Shown here: piece by piece, positions 37,408 through 47,403 of the stretch
Position numbering within the stretch: position 1 is the stretch's first letter
Layout of the letters: each line of letters starts with the position of its first letter
Assembly (NCBI RefSeq): GCF_007896435.1
Contig: NZ_VCBL01000001.1
Coordinates: 2,107,078-2,171,077, forward strand
DNA length: 64,000 nt
Direction: 5' to 3'
Origin: Rummeliibacillus suwonensis
Lineage (GTDB): Bacteria > Bacillota > Bacilli > Bacillales_A > Planococcaceae
Notes under the pieces: model-generated
Database searches by the model: none
What the model saw: the letters and a program-made list of their open reading frames with translations, nothing else
Told to the model about the DNA's origin: nothing
Translations under genes and position numbers: made by a program

Positions 37408-37436
37408 GGAAAAACTCTCCTAATATAGGAGAGTTT
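37408..37436 (-). terminator. Terminator of the aro operon
   Basis: AAACTCTCC-TATATTA-GGAGAGTTT followed by TTCCTTG on the minus strand, 13 nt after the aroA stop. Confidence 0.85.
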
Positions 37437-37448
37437 CTTGAGAACCTA

Positions 37449-38738
37449 CTATTTTATAATTTTTTGAATATCTTCAAAGAATGTTGGATAAGATACCGCG
37501 ATACACTCTATATCATCCAATTCGACAGCATCATCTATCAGCAAGGCCGCAATCGCGCCCATCATACCAATACGATGATCTCCGTATGTTTGAAGAGAGG
37601 CACCATGGAGCTCGCTGCCGCCATGAATAATCATGCCATCATCCGTTGCTTCGATGTCGGCACCCAATTTTTTTAACTCATTGACGACCGCCGTAATACG
37701 ATCAGTTTCTTTTACTTTCAATTCAGCTGCATCTCGAATAACTGTCGTTCCTTTTGCCTTAGTAGCAAGTAAAGCAATAATCGGGATTTCATCAATCAAA
37801 CGAGGGATTAGCTCACCATCTATTGTTATGGCTGCTAAATCAGATGTTCGAACCGTAATCGTAGCAGTAGGCTCAGCAGCTTCTTCATCAGCTACTATTA
37901 TTCTCATATCAGCGCCCATTGCAGCTAATACATCAATAATTCCTGTCCGTGTGGGATTAAAACCGACATTATGCAGTGTGATTTCGCTATTTTCAGCCAT
38001 TGCACCAGCTACTAAAAAGAATGCTGCAGAAGAAATATCGCCTGGTACATCTACATGTGTCGCGTGTAAAGTTTGTCCGCCTTTGTAAGATACGGTTCCG
38101 TTTTCTACAGTTATTTCTGCTCCAAATTGACGTAGCATTCTTTCAGTATGATCTCTTGAGACACTTTTCTCATGAATGACAGTAGTCCCTTCGGCTTGTA
38201 ACGTTGCCAGTAAAATAGCTGATTTTACTTGTGCACTAGCTACGGGCATTGTATATTCAATCGCATGTAACGGACTACCTTTTATCGCTAAAGGTGTATA
38301 CTGCCCATCCATTCTTCCTGTAATATGTGCACCCATTTTACGAAGTGGTGTAATCACACGTTTCATAGGTCTTTTTCCAATAGAAGCATCACCGTTTAGA
38401 ATAGCATGTATGCTAGATCCAGCTAGTAACCCTAACATTAAACGAGTCGTTGTACCAGAATTTCCTGTATACAAAATATCGATAGGCTCTTTCCAATTTT
38501 TCATGCCTTGACTATCGATCACCACATTTGTATCATTCAGCTCGATTTCAACCCCAAGCTTTCTAAAACAGTCAATCGTACTTAAACAATCATCACCTAA
38601 TAAAAAACCACTTACAGTTGTGCGACCTTCTGCAATACTCCCAAACATAATGGAACGGTGCGAAACAGATTTATCGCCAGGAACTGTAATGTCGCCATGT
38701 AGAATAGGCTTTTTATAATGTAGTCTTACATCTGCCAA
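37449..38738 (-). CDS. aroA: 3-phosphoshikimate 1-carboxyvinyltransferase (EPSP synthase)
   Basis: AroA (called aroE in B. subtilis) transfers the enolpyruvyl group of PEP to shikimate-3-phosphate. It has 429 residues. [18 protein letters not shown] (about 21-38) binds shikimate-3-phosphate; [19 protein letters not shown] (about 88-106) is the PEP loop, with Gly and Thr where class II insensitive enzymes differ in detail. [15 protein letters not shown] and DHRIGMM are conserved near the end. Start is TTG 38738, 8 nt after AAAGGAGG. It is the last gene of the aro supraoperon. Confidence 0.95.
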   Translation of the reverse strand: MADVRLHYKKPILHGDITVPGDKSVSHRSIMFGSIAEGRTTVSGFLLGDDCLSTIDCFRKLGVEIELNDTNVVIDSQGMKNWKEPIDILYTGNSGTTTRLMLGLLAGSSIHAILNGDASIGKRPMKRVITPLRKMGAHITGRMDGQYTPLAIKGSPLHAIEYTMPVASAQVKSAILLATLQAEGTTVIHEKSVSRDHTERMLRQFGAEITVENGTVSYKGGQTLHATHVDVPGDISSAAFFLVAGAMAENSEITLHNVGFNPTRTGIIDVLAAMGADMRIIVADEEAAEPTATITVRTSDLAAITIDGELIPRLIDEIPIIALLATKAKGTTVIRDAAELKVKETDRITAVVNELKKLGADIEATDDGMIIHGGSELHGASLQTYGDHRIGMMGAIAALLIDDAVELDDIECIAVSYPTFFEDIQKIIK

Positions 38739-38752
38739 TTATGCAACCTCCT

Positions 38753-39853
38753 TTACGATATATATACCTCGTATGGGCTACGTTTTTCAATACAAGCAGC
38801 CGCCTTTGCTCGGTCATCTGCATTTTGGAAACTAACGACCAATATTCCGAAGATATCTTCACGTGTTTCTACAATTCGAATATTCGCAATACTAATTTGC
38901 TCATCAGCTAAATAAGCAGTGATTTCTGCAATACTCCCTGGATAATCAGGTACATCAATATACAAGTCATAAGTTGAATAAACCGCCCCTTGAGCAGTAC
39001 TTGGAAGTTCATCTCTGAAAGCCTTTGCCTCCGCAAAGAAAGCTTCGATTTGTTGGTCATCTCCACTTTCCAATAGTGCTTGAACTCTTAACATTTCTTT
39101 TTGCCAATTAGCAAGTTGATGAATAATTTGCTTACGATTTTGCAGTGTAATATCACGCCATAAAATAGGATTAGATGATGCTACTCGCGTAATATCTCTG
39201 AATCCTCCAGCCGCTAGAAGCTTTGTTAAAGAATTATCTTTACTCTCTTTGGCGAGCTGATATACTAATGAAGCTGCTACGATATGTGGAAAGTGACTCA
39301 CTACAGATGTCATTTGATCATGAGTTTCTGCTAAAACAGTCGTTAGTTTTGCCCGTGTATATTGAAGAACATTTTTTAACTGTTGTATTTTGTTTTCATC
39401 TTCATCTTCATGTGGTGTCAGCATATAATAAGCATTTTCAAAAAGATAAGGTTTTGCAGCAAGGACACCACTTTTATGAGAACCTGCCATTGGATGTCCT
39501 CCGATGAAAGTAATTCCCAAGTCTTTTAACTCAACTGCTTTTTGCATAATCAGTGATTTTGTACTTCCTGTATCAGTGACAATTATATTGTCAGGTAAAT
39601 CCCAAGTTTTCAATCTTTCCATCCATTCGATCGTAGCATTAACTGGTGTAGCAAAAAGTAGGATATCTACATCTTTTACAGCCAACTCAGGTTGTTTTGT
39701 GACATCTTGCACGACACCTAGCACTTTGGCACTTTGAAGTGTTTTTTCGTTTGTGTCATAACCTATCACTTGAATATTCGATGATTTTTGTAAAGCCAAT
39801 GCAATGGAACCACCGATTAGACCTAACCCTATGATAAGGACTTTTTGCTTCAA
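38753..39853 (-). CDS. tyrA: Prephenate dehydrogenase with C-terminal ACT domain
   Basis: TyrA oxidatively decarboxylates prephenate to 4-hydroxyphenylpyruvate for tyrosine. In the 366-residue protein the Rossmann site is IIGLGLIGGSIALAL (about 6-20), the catalytic region contains GGHPMAGSHKSG (about 119-130) and VVSHFPHIVAASL. An ACT domain (about 292-362: YDLYIDVPDYPGSIAEITAYLADEQISIANI) points to feedback control by tyrosine. The start TTG overlaps the hisC stop (TTGA), so translation is coupled. Confidence 0.95.
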   Translation of the reverse strand: MKQKVLIIGLGLIGGSIALALQKSSNIQVIGYDTNEKTLQSAKVLGVVQDVTKQPELAVKDVDILLFATPVNATIEWMERLKTWDLPDNIIVTDTGSTKSLIMQKAVELKDLGITFIGGHPMAGSHKSGVLAAKPYLFENAYYMLTPHEDEDENKIQQLKNVLQYTRAKLTTVLAETHDQMTSVVSHFPHIVAASLVYQLAKESKDNSLTKLLAAGGFRDITRVASSNPILWRDITLQNRKQIIHQLANWQKEMLRVQALLESGDDQQIEAFFAEAKAFRDELPSTAQGAVYSTYDLYIDVPDYPGSIAEITAYLADEQISIANIRIVETREDIFGILVVSFQNADDRAKAAACIEKRSPYEVYIS

Positions 39854-40950
39854 GAAAAGACGCCTTCTTCTTTTAAAATCTCTGTCAATTGTGCTAGTAA
39901 TCCTTCATTTTGTGCTTGTGTGCCAATTGTCACTCGAATATATCCTGGTGTTCCAAGTGCATTACCACTTCGGATAATGAAACCACGTTGCATTAGTTTT
40001 TGGAATACAACATCACTATCTGCTTTTATTTCCATTAGCACAAAATTCGTATCTGATGGATAATAATGTAGATCATGTTCATCGCAATAGGCTTCGATTT
40101 GTTCCTTACCTTTTGTATTTTCCTCACGACATTTTTGAATATATGCTTGGTCTTGTAAAGCAACTTGAATAACAGCCTGACTTAACCCTGTATTATTAAA
40201 TGGTCCTCTGACTGGATCTAATTTAGCGATTAAATCTTTATTGGCAATTCCATACCCAACTCGGAATGTGGCTAAGCCATATGCTTTTGAGAATGTACGC
40301 AAAATGATCAAATTAGGATAATCATGAATGTATGAAATCGTGTCTTTATGATTTTTATTTGTGACATATTCAAAATAAGCTTCATCTAATACGACTAGTA
40401 CATCTTTGGGAACACGTTTTAAAAATGATTTCAGTGGTGCATCTTCTACAACGACACCTGTCGGATTATTTGGACTACATACCCATACAATCGCTGTATT
40501 TTCATCGATTTCTTTCAACATTGCATCCAAATCATGATTACCATCTTTTAATGGGACTTCACGAATTTCTGCACCTTCGATTCGGGCATTATGTGCATAC
40601 TGAGAAAATGTAGGATTACCCATTACCGTATTCACGCCTGGGTGTAATAGAGCACGTGTAATAATACTGATCAATTCATCAGAACCGTTACCGAAAATTA
40701 GTTCATCTCCTGAAACGCCAAGATGTTTTGCGACAGCAGCACGCATATCTGTAGCATAACCATCTGGATATAAGGCAAAATTGAAAGACTCTTTCGCCAA
40801 AAACTCATGTACTTTTGGCGAACTACCAAATGGATTTTCATTGGAAGCCAATTTGACAATATGATCTAATCCAAATTCACGTTTTACCGCATCAATTGAT
40901 TTTCCTGGTTGGTAAGCTTTCATGCCATTAATTTGTTCTTTCCATTTCAT
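39850..40950 (-). CDS. hisC: Histidinol-phosphate / aromatic aminotransferase
   Basis: HisC is a PLP enzyme that in Bacillus serves both histidine synthesis and transamination of phenylpyruvate and 4-hydroxyphenylpyruvate, which explains its place beside tyrA. It has 366 residues. LASNENPFGSSP is near the start, WVCSPNNPTGV precedes the PLP aspartate of VVLDEAYFEY, and RTFSKAYGLATFRVGYG contains the Schiff-base lysine (about 222). ATG 40950 follows AGAGGAG. The gap to aroH is 27 nt; the six trp genes found at this point in B. subtilis are absent. Confidence 0.95.
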   Translation of the reverse strand: MKWKEQINGMKAYQPGKSIDAVKREFGLDHIVKLASNENPFGSSPKVHEFLAKESFNFALYPDGYATDMRAAVAKHLGVSGDELIFGNGSDELISIITRALLHPGVNTVMGNPTFSQYAHNARIEGAEIREVPLKDGNHDLDAMLKEIDENTAIVWVCSPNNPTGVVVEDAPLKSFLKRVPKDVLVVLDEAYFEYVTNKNHKDTISYIHDYPNLIILRTFSKAYGLATFRVGYGIANKDLIAKLDPVRGPFNNTGLSQAVIQVALQDQAYIQKCREENTKGKEQIEAYCDEHDLHYYPSDTNFVLMEIKADSDVVFQKLMQRGFIIRSGNALGTPGYIRVTIGTQAQNEGLLAQLTEILKEEGVFS

Positions 40951-40977
40951 AAAAAAATCTCCTCTTTCCGGTAACAT

Positions 40978-41340
40978 TTATTTTGCTAAATCTGGTCGTA
41001 ACTTAATCGCATCATGCAAATAAATATGTCGAATGTCTTTTTGCTTTTCATCAGTATCCACATGTATTAATACACGAATACATAGTGGTAAAGCTCCAGG
41101 CACATTCATCTCGTGCATACACATAACAGGGACATAATTCCAATTTTCTAATGTACGAACAGCCTTTGCTGGAAAGGCCGAAACAATATCTGGAGTGGTA
41201 GAAACAATTACTGAAGCAACGTTTTCCGGTTCAATATGATTGGCAGCAATCATTTCTTGCATCAGATGAGTCGTTTCTTGTAACACAAGTTGAGCATCAT
41301 CATGTTCAATCGTCACCGCGCCCCTTACGCCTCTAATCAT
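40978..41340 (-). CDS. aroH: Chorismate mutase, AroH type
   Basis: This is the monofunctional trimeric AroH-fold mutase that converts chorismate to prephenate. It has 120 residues. MIRGVRGAVTIEHDD contains the active-site arginine near the start; ASVIVSTTPDIVSAFPAKAVR and the C-terminal LCIRVLIHV with arginine are characteristic. The ATG overlaps the end of aroB by 8 nt. It directs flux to phenylalanine and tyrosine and sits directly upstream of hisC-tyrA. Confidence 0.95.
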   Translation of the reverse strand: MIRGVRGAVTIEHDDAQLVLQETTHLMQEMIAANHIEPENVASVIVSTTPDIVSAFPAKAVRTLENWNYVPVMCMHEMNVPGALPLCIRVLIHVDTDEKQKDIRHIYLHDAIKLRPDLAK

Positions 41341-42427
41341 AAGCTACCTCCTCTAATAATTTTCTTAAAAGATGATCCAATTCATGACATTCTTGTTGAG
41401 AAATTTGTTGAACGAATGGTTGACCAACTTTTCGTAATAAGACAAATTGCAAATGACCATATTCAGCTTTTTTATCTTTCATCAAATAACTGAGTAGTTC
41501 ATCAAAAGTAAATTTTCTTACCGCTTCAAATGGATAACCATTTGAAAGGGCAAATTGTAAAAATTTCTTCGTGAATGAATGTGTAATGTCTCCATAACGT
41601 TCACTAAGTAATAGAGCATACACCATCCCAATCATAACAGCCTCTCCATGAGCTACCTTTCCAAAACCAGACGCAGCCTCTATTGCATGACCATATGTAT
41701 GACCAAAGTTCAAATATTTTCGAACAGAGTGTTCTTCCTCATCTTGTTCCACAATATTGGCTTTGACACGAATACCTTGTTCTAAATTATGCTCTAATTG
41801 TTCTTTAGATAGTGACAGAATAGAAGGATAGTCCATCAGTTGCTGCAACCATTTTTCATCAGAAATCAAAGCATGCTTGATCACTTCTGCCATACCGGAA
41901 CGGATTTCTCGTTGCGGTAAGCTTTCCAGAAAGTCAATATCATAAATAACGCCTTCTGGCTGATAAAAAGCACCAATCATATTTTTTCCTAGTGGATGGT
42001 TGATCGCCGTTTTTCCTCCAACTGCACTATCATGAGCCAAAATAGTTGTTGGTATTTGTATAAACGGCACACCTCTCATAAAAGTCGCGGCGACGAATCC
42101 TGTTAAATCGCCTACAGCCCCGCCTCCGAACGCAAATAAGAACGATTTTCGTGTGCATTTTTTTTCAAGAAGAAAAGTTTGGGCAGCAAAGTAATGATCA
42201 AATGTTTTACAAGCTTCTCCACCAGGCAGAACAAACACGTCAAATGGAAATGGAAAATTATTTGTAAATGGTTCTTTGTAAATTTTCCATACATGTTCAT
42301 CTGTAAAAACAATCAAACGATCAGCTTTTGAAATTTTCTCTTCAAATGACTGAACGGCTTTTGTCAAATGACCGCTGCCAATTTGTACTTCATAAGCATG
42401 TGATCGTGCCTTAACAGGAATATTCAT
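41333..42427 (-). CDS. aroB: 3-dehydroquinate synthase
   Basis: AroB cyclises DAHP to 3-dehydroquinate using NAD and a divalent metal. It has 364 residues. The nucleotide-binding region shows FVLPGGEACKTFD and FAFGGGAVGDLTGFVAATFMRGV. PTTILAHDSAVGGKTAINHPLGKNMIGAFYQP is the conserved active-site block, and GHTYGHAIEA carries metal-binding histidines (about 247-256). The start follows GGAG and lies 2 nt after the aroC stop. It is operonic with aroC and aroH. Confidence 0.96.
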   Translation of the reverse strand: MNIPVKARSHAYEVQIGSGHLTKAVQSFEEKISKADRLIVFTDEHVWKIYKEPFTNNFPFPFDVFVLPGGEACKTFDHYFAAQTFLLEKKCTRKSFLFAFGGGAVGDLTGFVAATFMRGVPFIQIPTTILAHDSAVGGKTAINHPLGKNMIGAFYQPEGVIYDIDFLESLPQREIRSGMAEVIKHALISDEKWLQQLMDYPSILSLSKEQLEHNLEQGIRVKANIVEQDEEEHSVRKYLNFGHTYGHAIEAASGFGKVAHGEAVMIGMVYALLLSERYGDITHSFTKKFLQFALSNGYPFEAVRKFTFDELLSYLMKDKKAEYGHLQFVLLRKVGQPFVQQISQQECHELDHLLRKLLEEVAYD

Positions 42428-42429
42428 TT

Positions 42430-43611
42430 TTAAAACTCCTTCGCATATAGCTTCATTGCATCGATTTGTGCTTTCAATTGCTCTAATTGATCGCTATGGA
42501 ACTGCTCCACAATCGCTTTGGCAATTTCAAATGCAACAACATGTTCTGCAACAACGGATGCAGCTGGAACTGCACAACTATCTGAGCGTTCAACACTTGC
42601 TTTAAATGGTTCCTTCGTCTCTATATCCACACTTTGAAGCGGTTTATATAAAGTAGGAATCGGTTTCATAACTCCTCTTATGATGATTGGCATTCCTGTA
42701 GACATTCCGCCTTCTAGACCACCTAAACGGTTCGTGCGTCGTGTATACCCATTTTCTTCAGACCAAAGTATTTCATCATGCACTTCACTACCTTTTAAAT
42801 GTGCCATTTCAAAACCTAAGCCGAATTCCACACCTTTAAACGCATTAATACTTAACATAGCCGCAGCTAGTTTGGCATCTAGTTTTCGATCATAATGCAC
42901 GTATGAACCAATTCCTGCAGGTAATCCTTCCACAATCACTTCCACAACTCCACCAATAGAATCGCCTGCTTCTTTTGCCGAATCGATCGCTTCTACCATT
43001 TTTGCAGAAGCTACTGGATCTGCACAATAGCATGGATCTGCTTCAACAATATCACGAATTTCATCTGCAGATTTACCAGCAATCGATTGATGGTCAGCTA
43101 TTATCCCGCCAATTTCGGTAACGTGAGAAACAATACGAATTCCTAGTTCGTTGATCAAAGCTTTTGCTACTGCGCCAACTGCAACTCTAACAGTCGTTTC
43201 TCTAGCGGAAGATCGTTCGAGAACATTTCGTAAATCACGATGTCCGTATTTAATCCCGCCTACTAAATCTGCATGTCCTGGACGTGGTCTCGATATTTTT
43301 CTTTTTATATCATCGGGATTTACATCATCTGCTAAAGGCTCTGCTCCCATGATTTTTGTCCAGTGTTTCCAATCATCATTTTTAACAACTAATGCCACTG
43401 GAGATCCTAACGTTTTGCCGTGTCGAACACCAGAAGCAATTTCTACCGTATCTGTTTCAATTTGCATACGGCGGCCTCTACCATGACCACCTTGGCGACG
43501 CTTCAATTCTTTATTGATCATCTCAGCAGTTAATGGTAATTGTGCTGGCAATCCCTCTATAATCGTTGTTAGTTGCGGACCATGTGATTCTCCTGCTGTT
43601 AAATATCGCAT
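42430..43611 (-). CDS. aroC: Chorismate synthase
   Basis: AroC (aroF in B. subtilis) makes chorismate from EPSP with reduced FMN. It has 393 residues. The signatures [17 protein letters not shown] at the start, [49 protein letters not shown] and the [13 protein letters not shown] loop are all intact. ATG 43611 is chosen (GGGAG upstream); the longer frame adds 14 residues without family support. It is the first gene of the operon, preceded by an extended -10 promoter. Confidence 0.96.
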   Translation of the reverse strand: MRYLTAGESHGPQLTTIIEGLPAQLPLTAEMINKELKRRQGGHGRGRRMQIETDTVEIASGVRHGKTLGSPVALVVKNDDWKHWTKIMGAEPLADDVNPDDIKRKISRPRPGHADLVGGIKYGHRDLRNVLERSSARETTVRVAVGAVAKALINELGIRIVSHVTEIGGIIADHQSIAGKSADEIRDIVEADPCYCADPVASAKMVEAIDSAKEAGDSIGGVVEVIVEGLPAGIGSYVHYDRKLDAKLAAAMLSINAFKGVEFGLGFEMAHLKGSEVHDEILWSEENGYTRRTNRLGGLEGGMSTGMPIIIRGVMKPIPTLYKPLQSVDIETKEPFKASVERSDSCAVPAASVVAEHVVAFEIAKAIVEQFHSDQLEQLKAQIDAMKLYAKEF

Positions 43612-43651
43612 GACACTTTCTCCCTTCAACTCGTTAAAGTATGTATTTTTC

Positions 43652-43660
43652 ACTATAACA
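43652..43660 (-). promoter_or_regulatory. Extended -10 promoter of the aroC operon
   Basis: The minus strand reads TGTTATAGT (hexamer TATAGT at 43652-43657), about 40 nt upstream of aroC. No strong -35 is present. Confidence 0.45.
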
Positions 43661-43733
43661 TATTTTAGCGTAAAAAAGCAGTAAGTAGTGAAAATTTTTC
43701 AATAATCCTATCAGGCTTGTGGATGATCTAAGT

Positions 43734-43764
43734 CCCCCATAATCCTCCACTTTTGATATGGGGG
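43734..43764. repeat. Hairpin resembling the family A CCCCCAC stem
   Basis: CCCCCATA/TATGGGGG arms with a 15-nt loop lie between cheR and aroC. The left and right flanks (ATCTAAGT, CCTACTTCC) loosely match family A. It lacks a T-run on either side, so it is not a convincing terminator. Confidence 0.4.
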
Positions 43765-43799
43765 CCTACTTCCATTAATGTAATACAAAATTTTCCAAT

Positions 43800-44630
<831 letters not shown>

Positions 44631-44724
44631 TTAAATAGAAGAATAGAGAGATTATTTAAAAATAAGCTATATTAAACCAGGTGTGTTGATTATGCAATTT
44701 TCTCCATAAATATAGAGAGAATTC

Positions 44725-44975
44725 GTTGATTTCCGCTACGGCTTGCTCGCTTTCCTGTTGGCGGGCGCTGAGTGCAACAGGTGTTGGTCACGGAATCGTT
44801 GCCACAGGACATGGCGCCCTTAGACTCCGTTCCTTAATCGCTACGCTCGTGCAGGGTCTCAACTGTTCGCTTTTCCCGCGGGACATTGAATTGCCTTCAT
44901 CGAATCGACATCGCACGAAGGAAATGCGTTCATTTTCGAGGACTCGAGCAAGCCGCAGCGAAGATCTACATAAAT
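44725..44975. repeat. Foldback intergenic repeat, family B, containing a family A-like hairpin
   Basis: Ends are an imperfect inverted repeat: CGCTACGGCTTGCTCG (44734-44749) versus CGAGCAAGCCGCAGCG (44945-44960), 15 of 16 matching. Inside (44774-44834) is a hairpin block like family A (CAACAGGTGTTGGTCAC, TTGCCACAGGACATGGCG), but with an outer stem of different sequence. From memory the outer part resembles GATTTCCGCT-type repeats common in Bacillales. Open frames across it are not genes. Confidence 0.75.
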
Positions 44976-45087
44976 GGAGCTAAAAATACATGCTTTTTAA
45001 GGAATATGACAAATACATTTCCCGATTTCTTCCTAATCAACACATCTGATATTAAACAGTACTCACGAATTTTTACTAAAACCCAAA

Positions 45088-45133
45088 TAGCAAAAGGCAC
45101 GAATGCTATTCAATTCAACATTCGTGCCTTTTT
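45088..45133 (-). terminator. Terminator of ndk (bidirectional shape)
   Basis: A 14-bp stem, AAAAGGCACGAATG/CATTCGTGCCTTTT, lies 54 nt after the ndk stop. It is very similar in sequence to the ypoC terminator at 13565-13614. Confidence 0.8.
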
Positions 45134-45186
45134 CAGTTTACAGGTTTTGCTTCAGAAAATGATGAAACAATTCCTTTTTATCTATC

Positions 45187-45606
45187 CTAGTGTAATTCGT
45201 CTTCTCTGAAGAATAAACCAATTTCACGTTCTGCAGAAGCTAATGAATCAGAACCATGGATGACATTGTGAGATACTGTAGTTGAGTAATCGCCACGAAT
45301 TGTGCCAGGTGCAGATTGTTCTGGGTTAGTAGCCCCCATCATTAAACGAGCAACAGAAATTACATTTTCGCCTTCCCATACCATTGCGAATACTGGACCA
45401 GAAGTGATGAATTCGACTAATTCACCGAAGAATGGTTTATCTGCATGTTCTGCATAGTGTTTTTCTGCTAATTCTTTCGTAATTTGCATAAGTTTTGCTC
45501 CTCTAAGAACAAAACCTTTGCGTTCAAAACGGTCAACGATGTCTCCAACTAATTGGCGTTGGACACCATCTGGTTTTACCATTAAAAATGTTTTTTGGAT
45601 AGCCAT
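45187..45606 (-). CDS. ndk: Nucleoside diphosphate kinase
   Basis: Ndk balances NTP pools by ping-pong phosphate transfer. The active-site histidine is in [22 protein letters not shown] (His about residue 116), and [22 protein letters not shown] and [16 protein letters not shown] are intact. At 139 residues it ends at FREDELH, roughly 10 residues before the usual Bacillus end (a Tyr- and Trp-containing tail). No frame past the stop restores that tail. The ribosome site GGAG is 13 nt away, which is long. Confidence 0.93.
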   Translation of the reverse strand: MAIQKTFLMVKPDGVQRQLVGDIVDRFERKGFVLRGAKLMQITKELAEKHYAEHADKPFFGELVEFITSGPVFAMVWEGENVISVARLMMGATNPEQSAPGTIRGDYSTTVSHNVIHGSDSLASAEREIGLFFREDELH

Positions 45607-45693
45607 TGTACAATTACAACTCCTTAATATTATCTGGGCTCAAGCCCTACTTGAAAATATTATCATTGTACAACATAATGTTCAACAACTACG

Positions 45694-46668
45694 TTAAAAT
45701 TTCCGTTTTCCCATATAGATTGCTATGTCTTTTAATGATTTTTTTACAGAATTACTTGGCAAAGCTTCTACTTCTCTTAGTGCCTTTTGTAAATACAAAT
45801 TGCTAATACGATAGGATTCTTCTATCGCATCAGATTGTCGGATCTTCTTTAGAAAAGCCTGTCTTTCGTCTTCTTTCATCGTACCATTCAGTGCTTGATT
45901 AATGAAGGGACGCATGTCAGCGTTTTCTTTCACCAATAAAACGGGTAGTGTAATATTCCCTTGCATTAAGTCACTGCCAGCCGGCTTTCCAAGTTGTTTG
46001 TCCGAAGCCGTTAAATCTAAAACATCGTCAATGATTTGGTAAGACATCCCTACGTAGTAGCCAAATCGCTTTAAATGACTAGCAACTTTTTCATCAACCC
46101 CTGCAGCGATTGCTCCTAAATAGCAGCTAGATGAAATCAACAAGGCTGTTTTTCTTTTAATACGTCTAAAATAATCACGAATATTTTGCTCTAAATACAT
46201 TTTATCTTCGATTTGAATAATTTCACCTATACAAATTTCAACCATCGTCTTAGACAAAATTTCATGCGCTTTTTGGTTTTCGATTTTCGTTATATTTTCG
46301 ATTGCTTTAGCAAAAATAAAATCGCCAGTGTACATAGCAACACGATTATTCCATTGCGATTTAACGGTAGGCCGTCCTCTACGTAATTCAGAATCATCAA
46401 TAACATCGTCATGAACAAGTGAAGCCATATGAACTAACTCAAGTGCTACAGCAACGTTTTTTATCTGATGAATATCATATCGGCCAAATTTGGCAGCAAG
46501 CAAAACAAAAACTGGCCGTATACGTTTTCCGCCAGCTTTCAGCAAATGGAGAGAGGCATCTTTCAAATAGTGTGAAGATGAATCCAACGCTGTTTCCAAT
46601 TCTCTTTCGATGACCTTTATATCTGACTGTAAATCAGCATAAAGAAACTTTAACTTCATCTTTTCCAC
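45694..46668 (-). CDS. hepT: Heptaprenyl diphosphate synthase, catalytic component II
   Basis: HepT with HepS elongates farnesyl diphosphate to the C35 side chain of menaquinone-7. It has 324 residues from GTG 46668 (GGAAGG, 9 nt), or 321 from ATG 46659. The first Asp-rich motif is HDDVIDDSELRRGRPT (about residues 90-105), the second is YQIIDDVLDLTAS (about 215-227), and the basic GGKRIRP near residue 48 binds diphosphate. It is in an operon hepS-menG-hepT as in B. subtilis. Confidence 0.95.
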   Translation of the reverse strand: MEKMKLKFLYADLQSDIKVIERELETALDSSSHYLKDASLHLLKAGGKRIRPVFVLLAAKFGRYDIHQIKNVAVALELVHMASLVHDDVIDDSELRRGRPTVKSQWNNRVAMYTGDFIFAKAIENITKIENQKAHEILSKTMVEICIGEIIQIEDKMYLEQNIRDYFRRIKRKTALLISSSCYLGAIAAGVDEKVASHLKRFGYYVGMSYQIIDDVLDLTASDKQLGKPAGSDLMQGNITLPVLLVKENADMRPFINQALNGTMKEDERQAFLKKIRQSDAIEESYRISNLYLQKALREVEALPSNSVKKSLKDIAIYMGKRKF

Positions 46669-46689
46669 GCGTTTAAACCTTCCCCCACA

Positions 46690-47397
46690 CTAGATTTCTT
46701 TCTTATAACCCATATGCATAGCAGCTGCTCCACCGCTATAAGATTTATAAATCACATTTTGTAATCCGACTTCTTCAAACATTTTCTTTAACTTTTTCAT
46801 TCCTGGGAAATCTTTTGCTGATTCTTGTAACCAAGAGTATTCTTTATAACTTTTCGCAAAAATTTTTCCGAAAAATGGCATGATATAATGGAAATAGAAT
46901 CGGAATAATTGACGATAACCAGGAATTTCTGATTGGGAAGTTTCAAGGCATACTACTTTGCCACCCGGTTTTACAACACGACTCATTTCACGAAGTACTT
47001 GCATATAATCAGGAACATTGCGCAATCCAAAGCCGATGGTTACATAGTCAAATGTATTATCTGGGAAGGGTAATTCCATTGCATTTCCTTGAATTAGTTT
47101 AATTTGCTTTATATCCTTTGTTTTTTCTAATCCAACATTTAACATATTTTGACTAAAATCTAGGCCAGTAACATGTCCTGTTTCGCCTACAGCTTCAGCT
47201 AATGCAATCGTCCAATCTGCAGTCCCACAGCACACATCAAGAGCATTAGATCCCGGTTGCACTGCCATTCGCTCCATTGTGTCTTTTCGCCAATTTTTAT
47301 GCATTTGAAAACTTATGACAGAATTCATCTTATCGTAACTATCAGAAATACTCTCAAAAACTTCATGCACACGTTGTTCTTTCGATTGTGGTGTCAC
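46690..47397 (-). CDS. menG: Demethylmenaquinone methyltransferase
   Basis: MenG (menH/gerCB in older B. subtilis naming) performs the last methylation of menaquinone. It has 235 residues. The SAM motif is [17 protein letters not shown] (about 49-65), [37 protein letters not shown] is the UbiE/COQ5 signature, and the C-terminus AAMHMGYK is conserved. The start is GTG 47397, about 10 nt after AGAAGG in the hepS end. It sits between the two heptaprenyl synthase subunits. Confidence 0.95.
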   Translation of the reverse strand: MTPQSKEQRVHEVFESISDSYDKMNSVISFQMHKNWRKDTMERMAVQPGSNALDVCCGTADWTIALAEAVGETGHVTGLDFSQNMLNVGLEKTKDIKQIKLIQGNAMELPFPDNTFDYVTIGFGLRNVPDYMQVLREMSRVVKPGGKVVCLETSQSEIPGYRQLFRFYFHYIMPFFGKIFAKSYKEYSWLQESAKDFPGMKKLKKMFEEVGLQNVIYKSYSGGAAAMHMGYKKEI

Positions 47398-47403
47398 TAT
47401 AAA

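Noticed and set aside
38176-38511. 111-residue plus-strand frame opposite aroA, and similar frames opposite aroC and other genes
   Set aside because: Shadows of the codon pattern of well-identified genes on the other strand.
44726-45209. Open frames of 85 and 107 residues next to ndk
   Set aside because: They cross the family B repeat and the ndk terminator and have no recognisable protein features.
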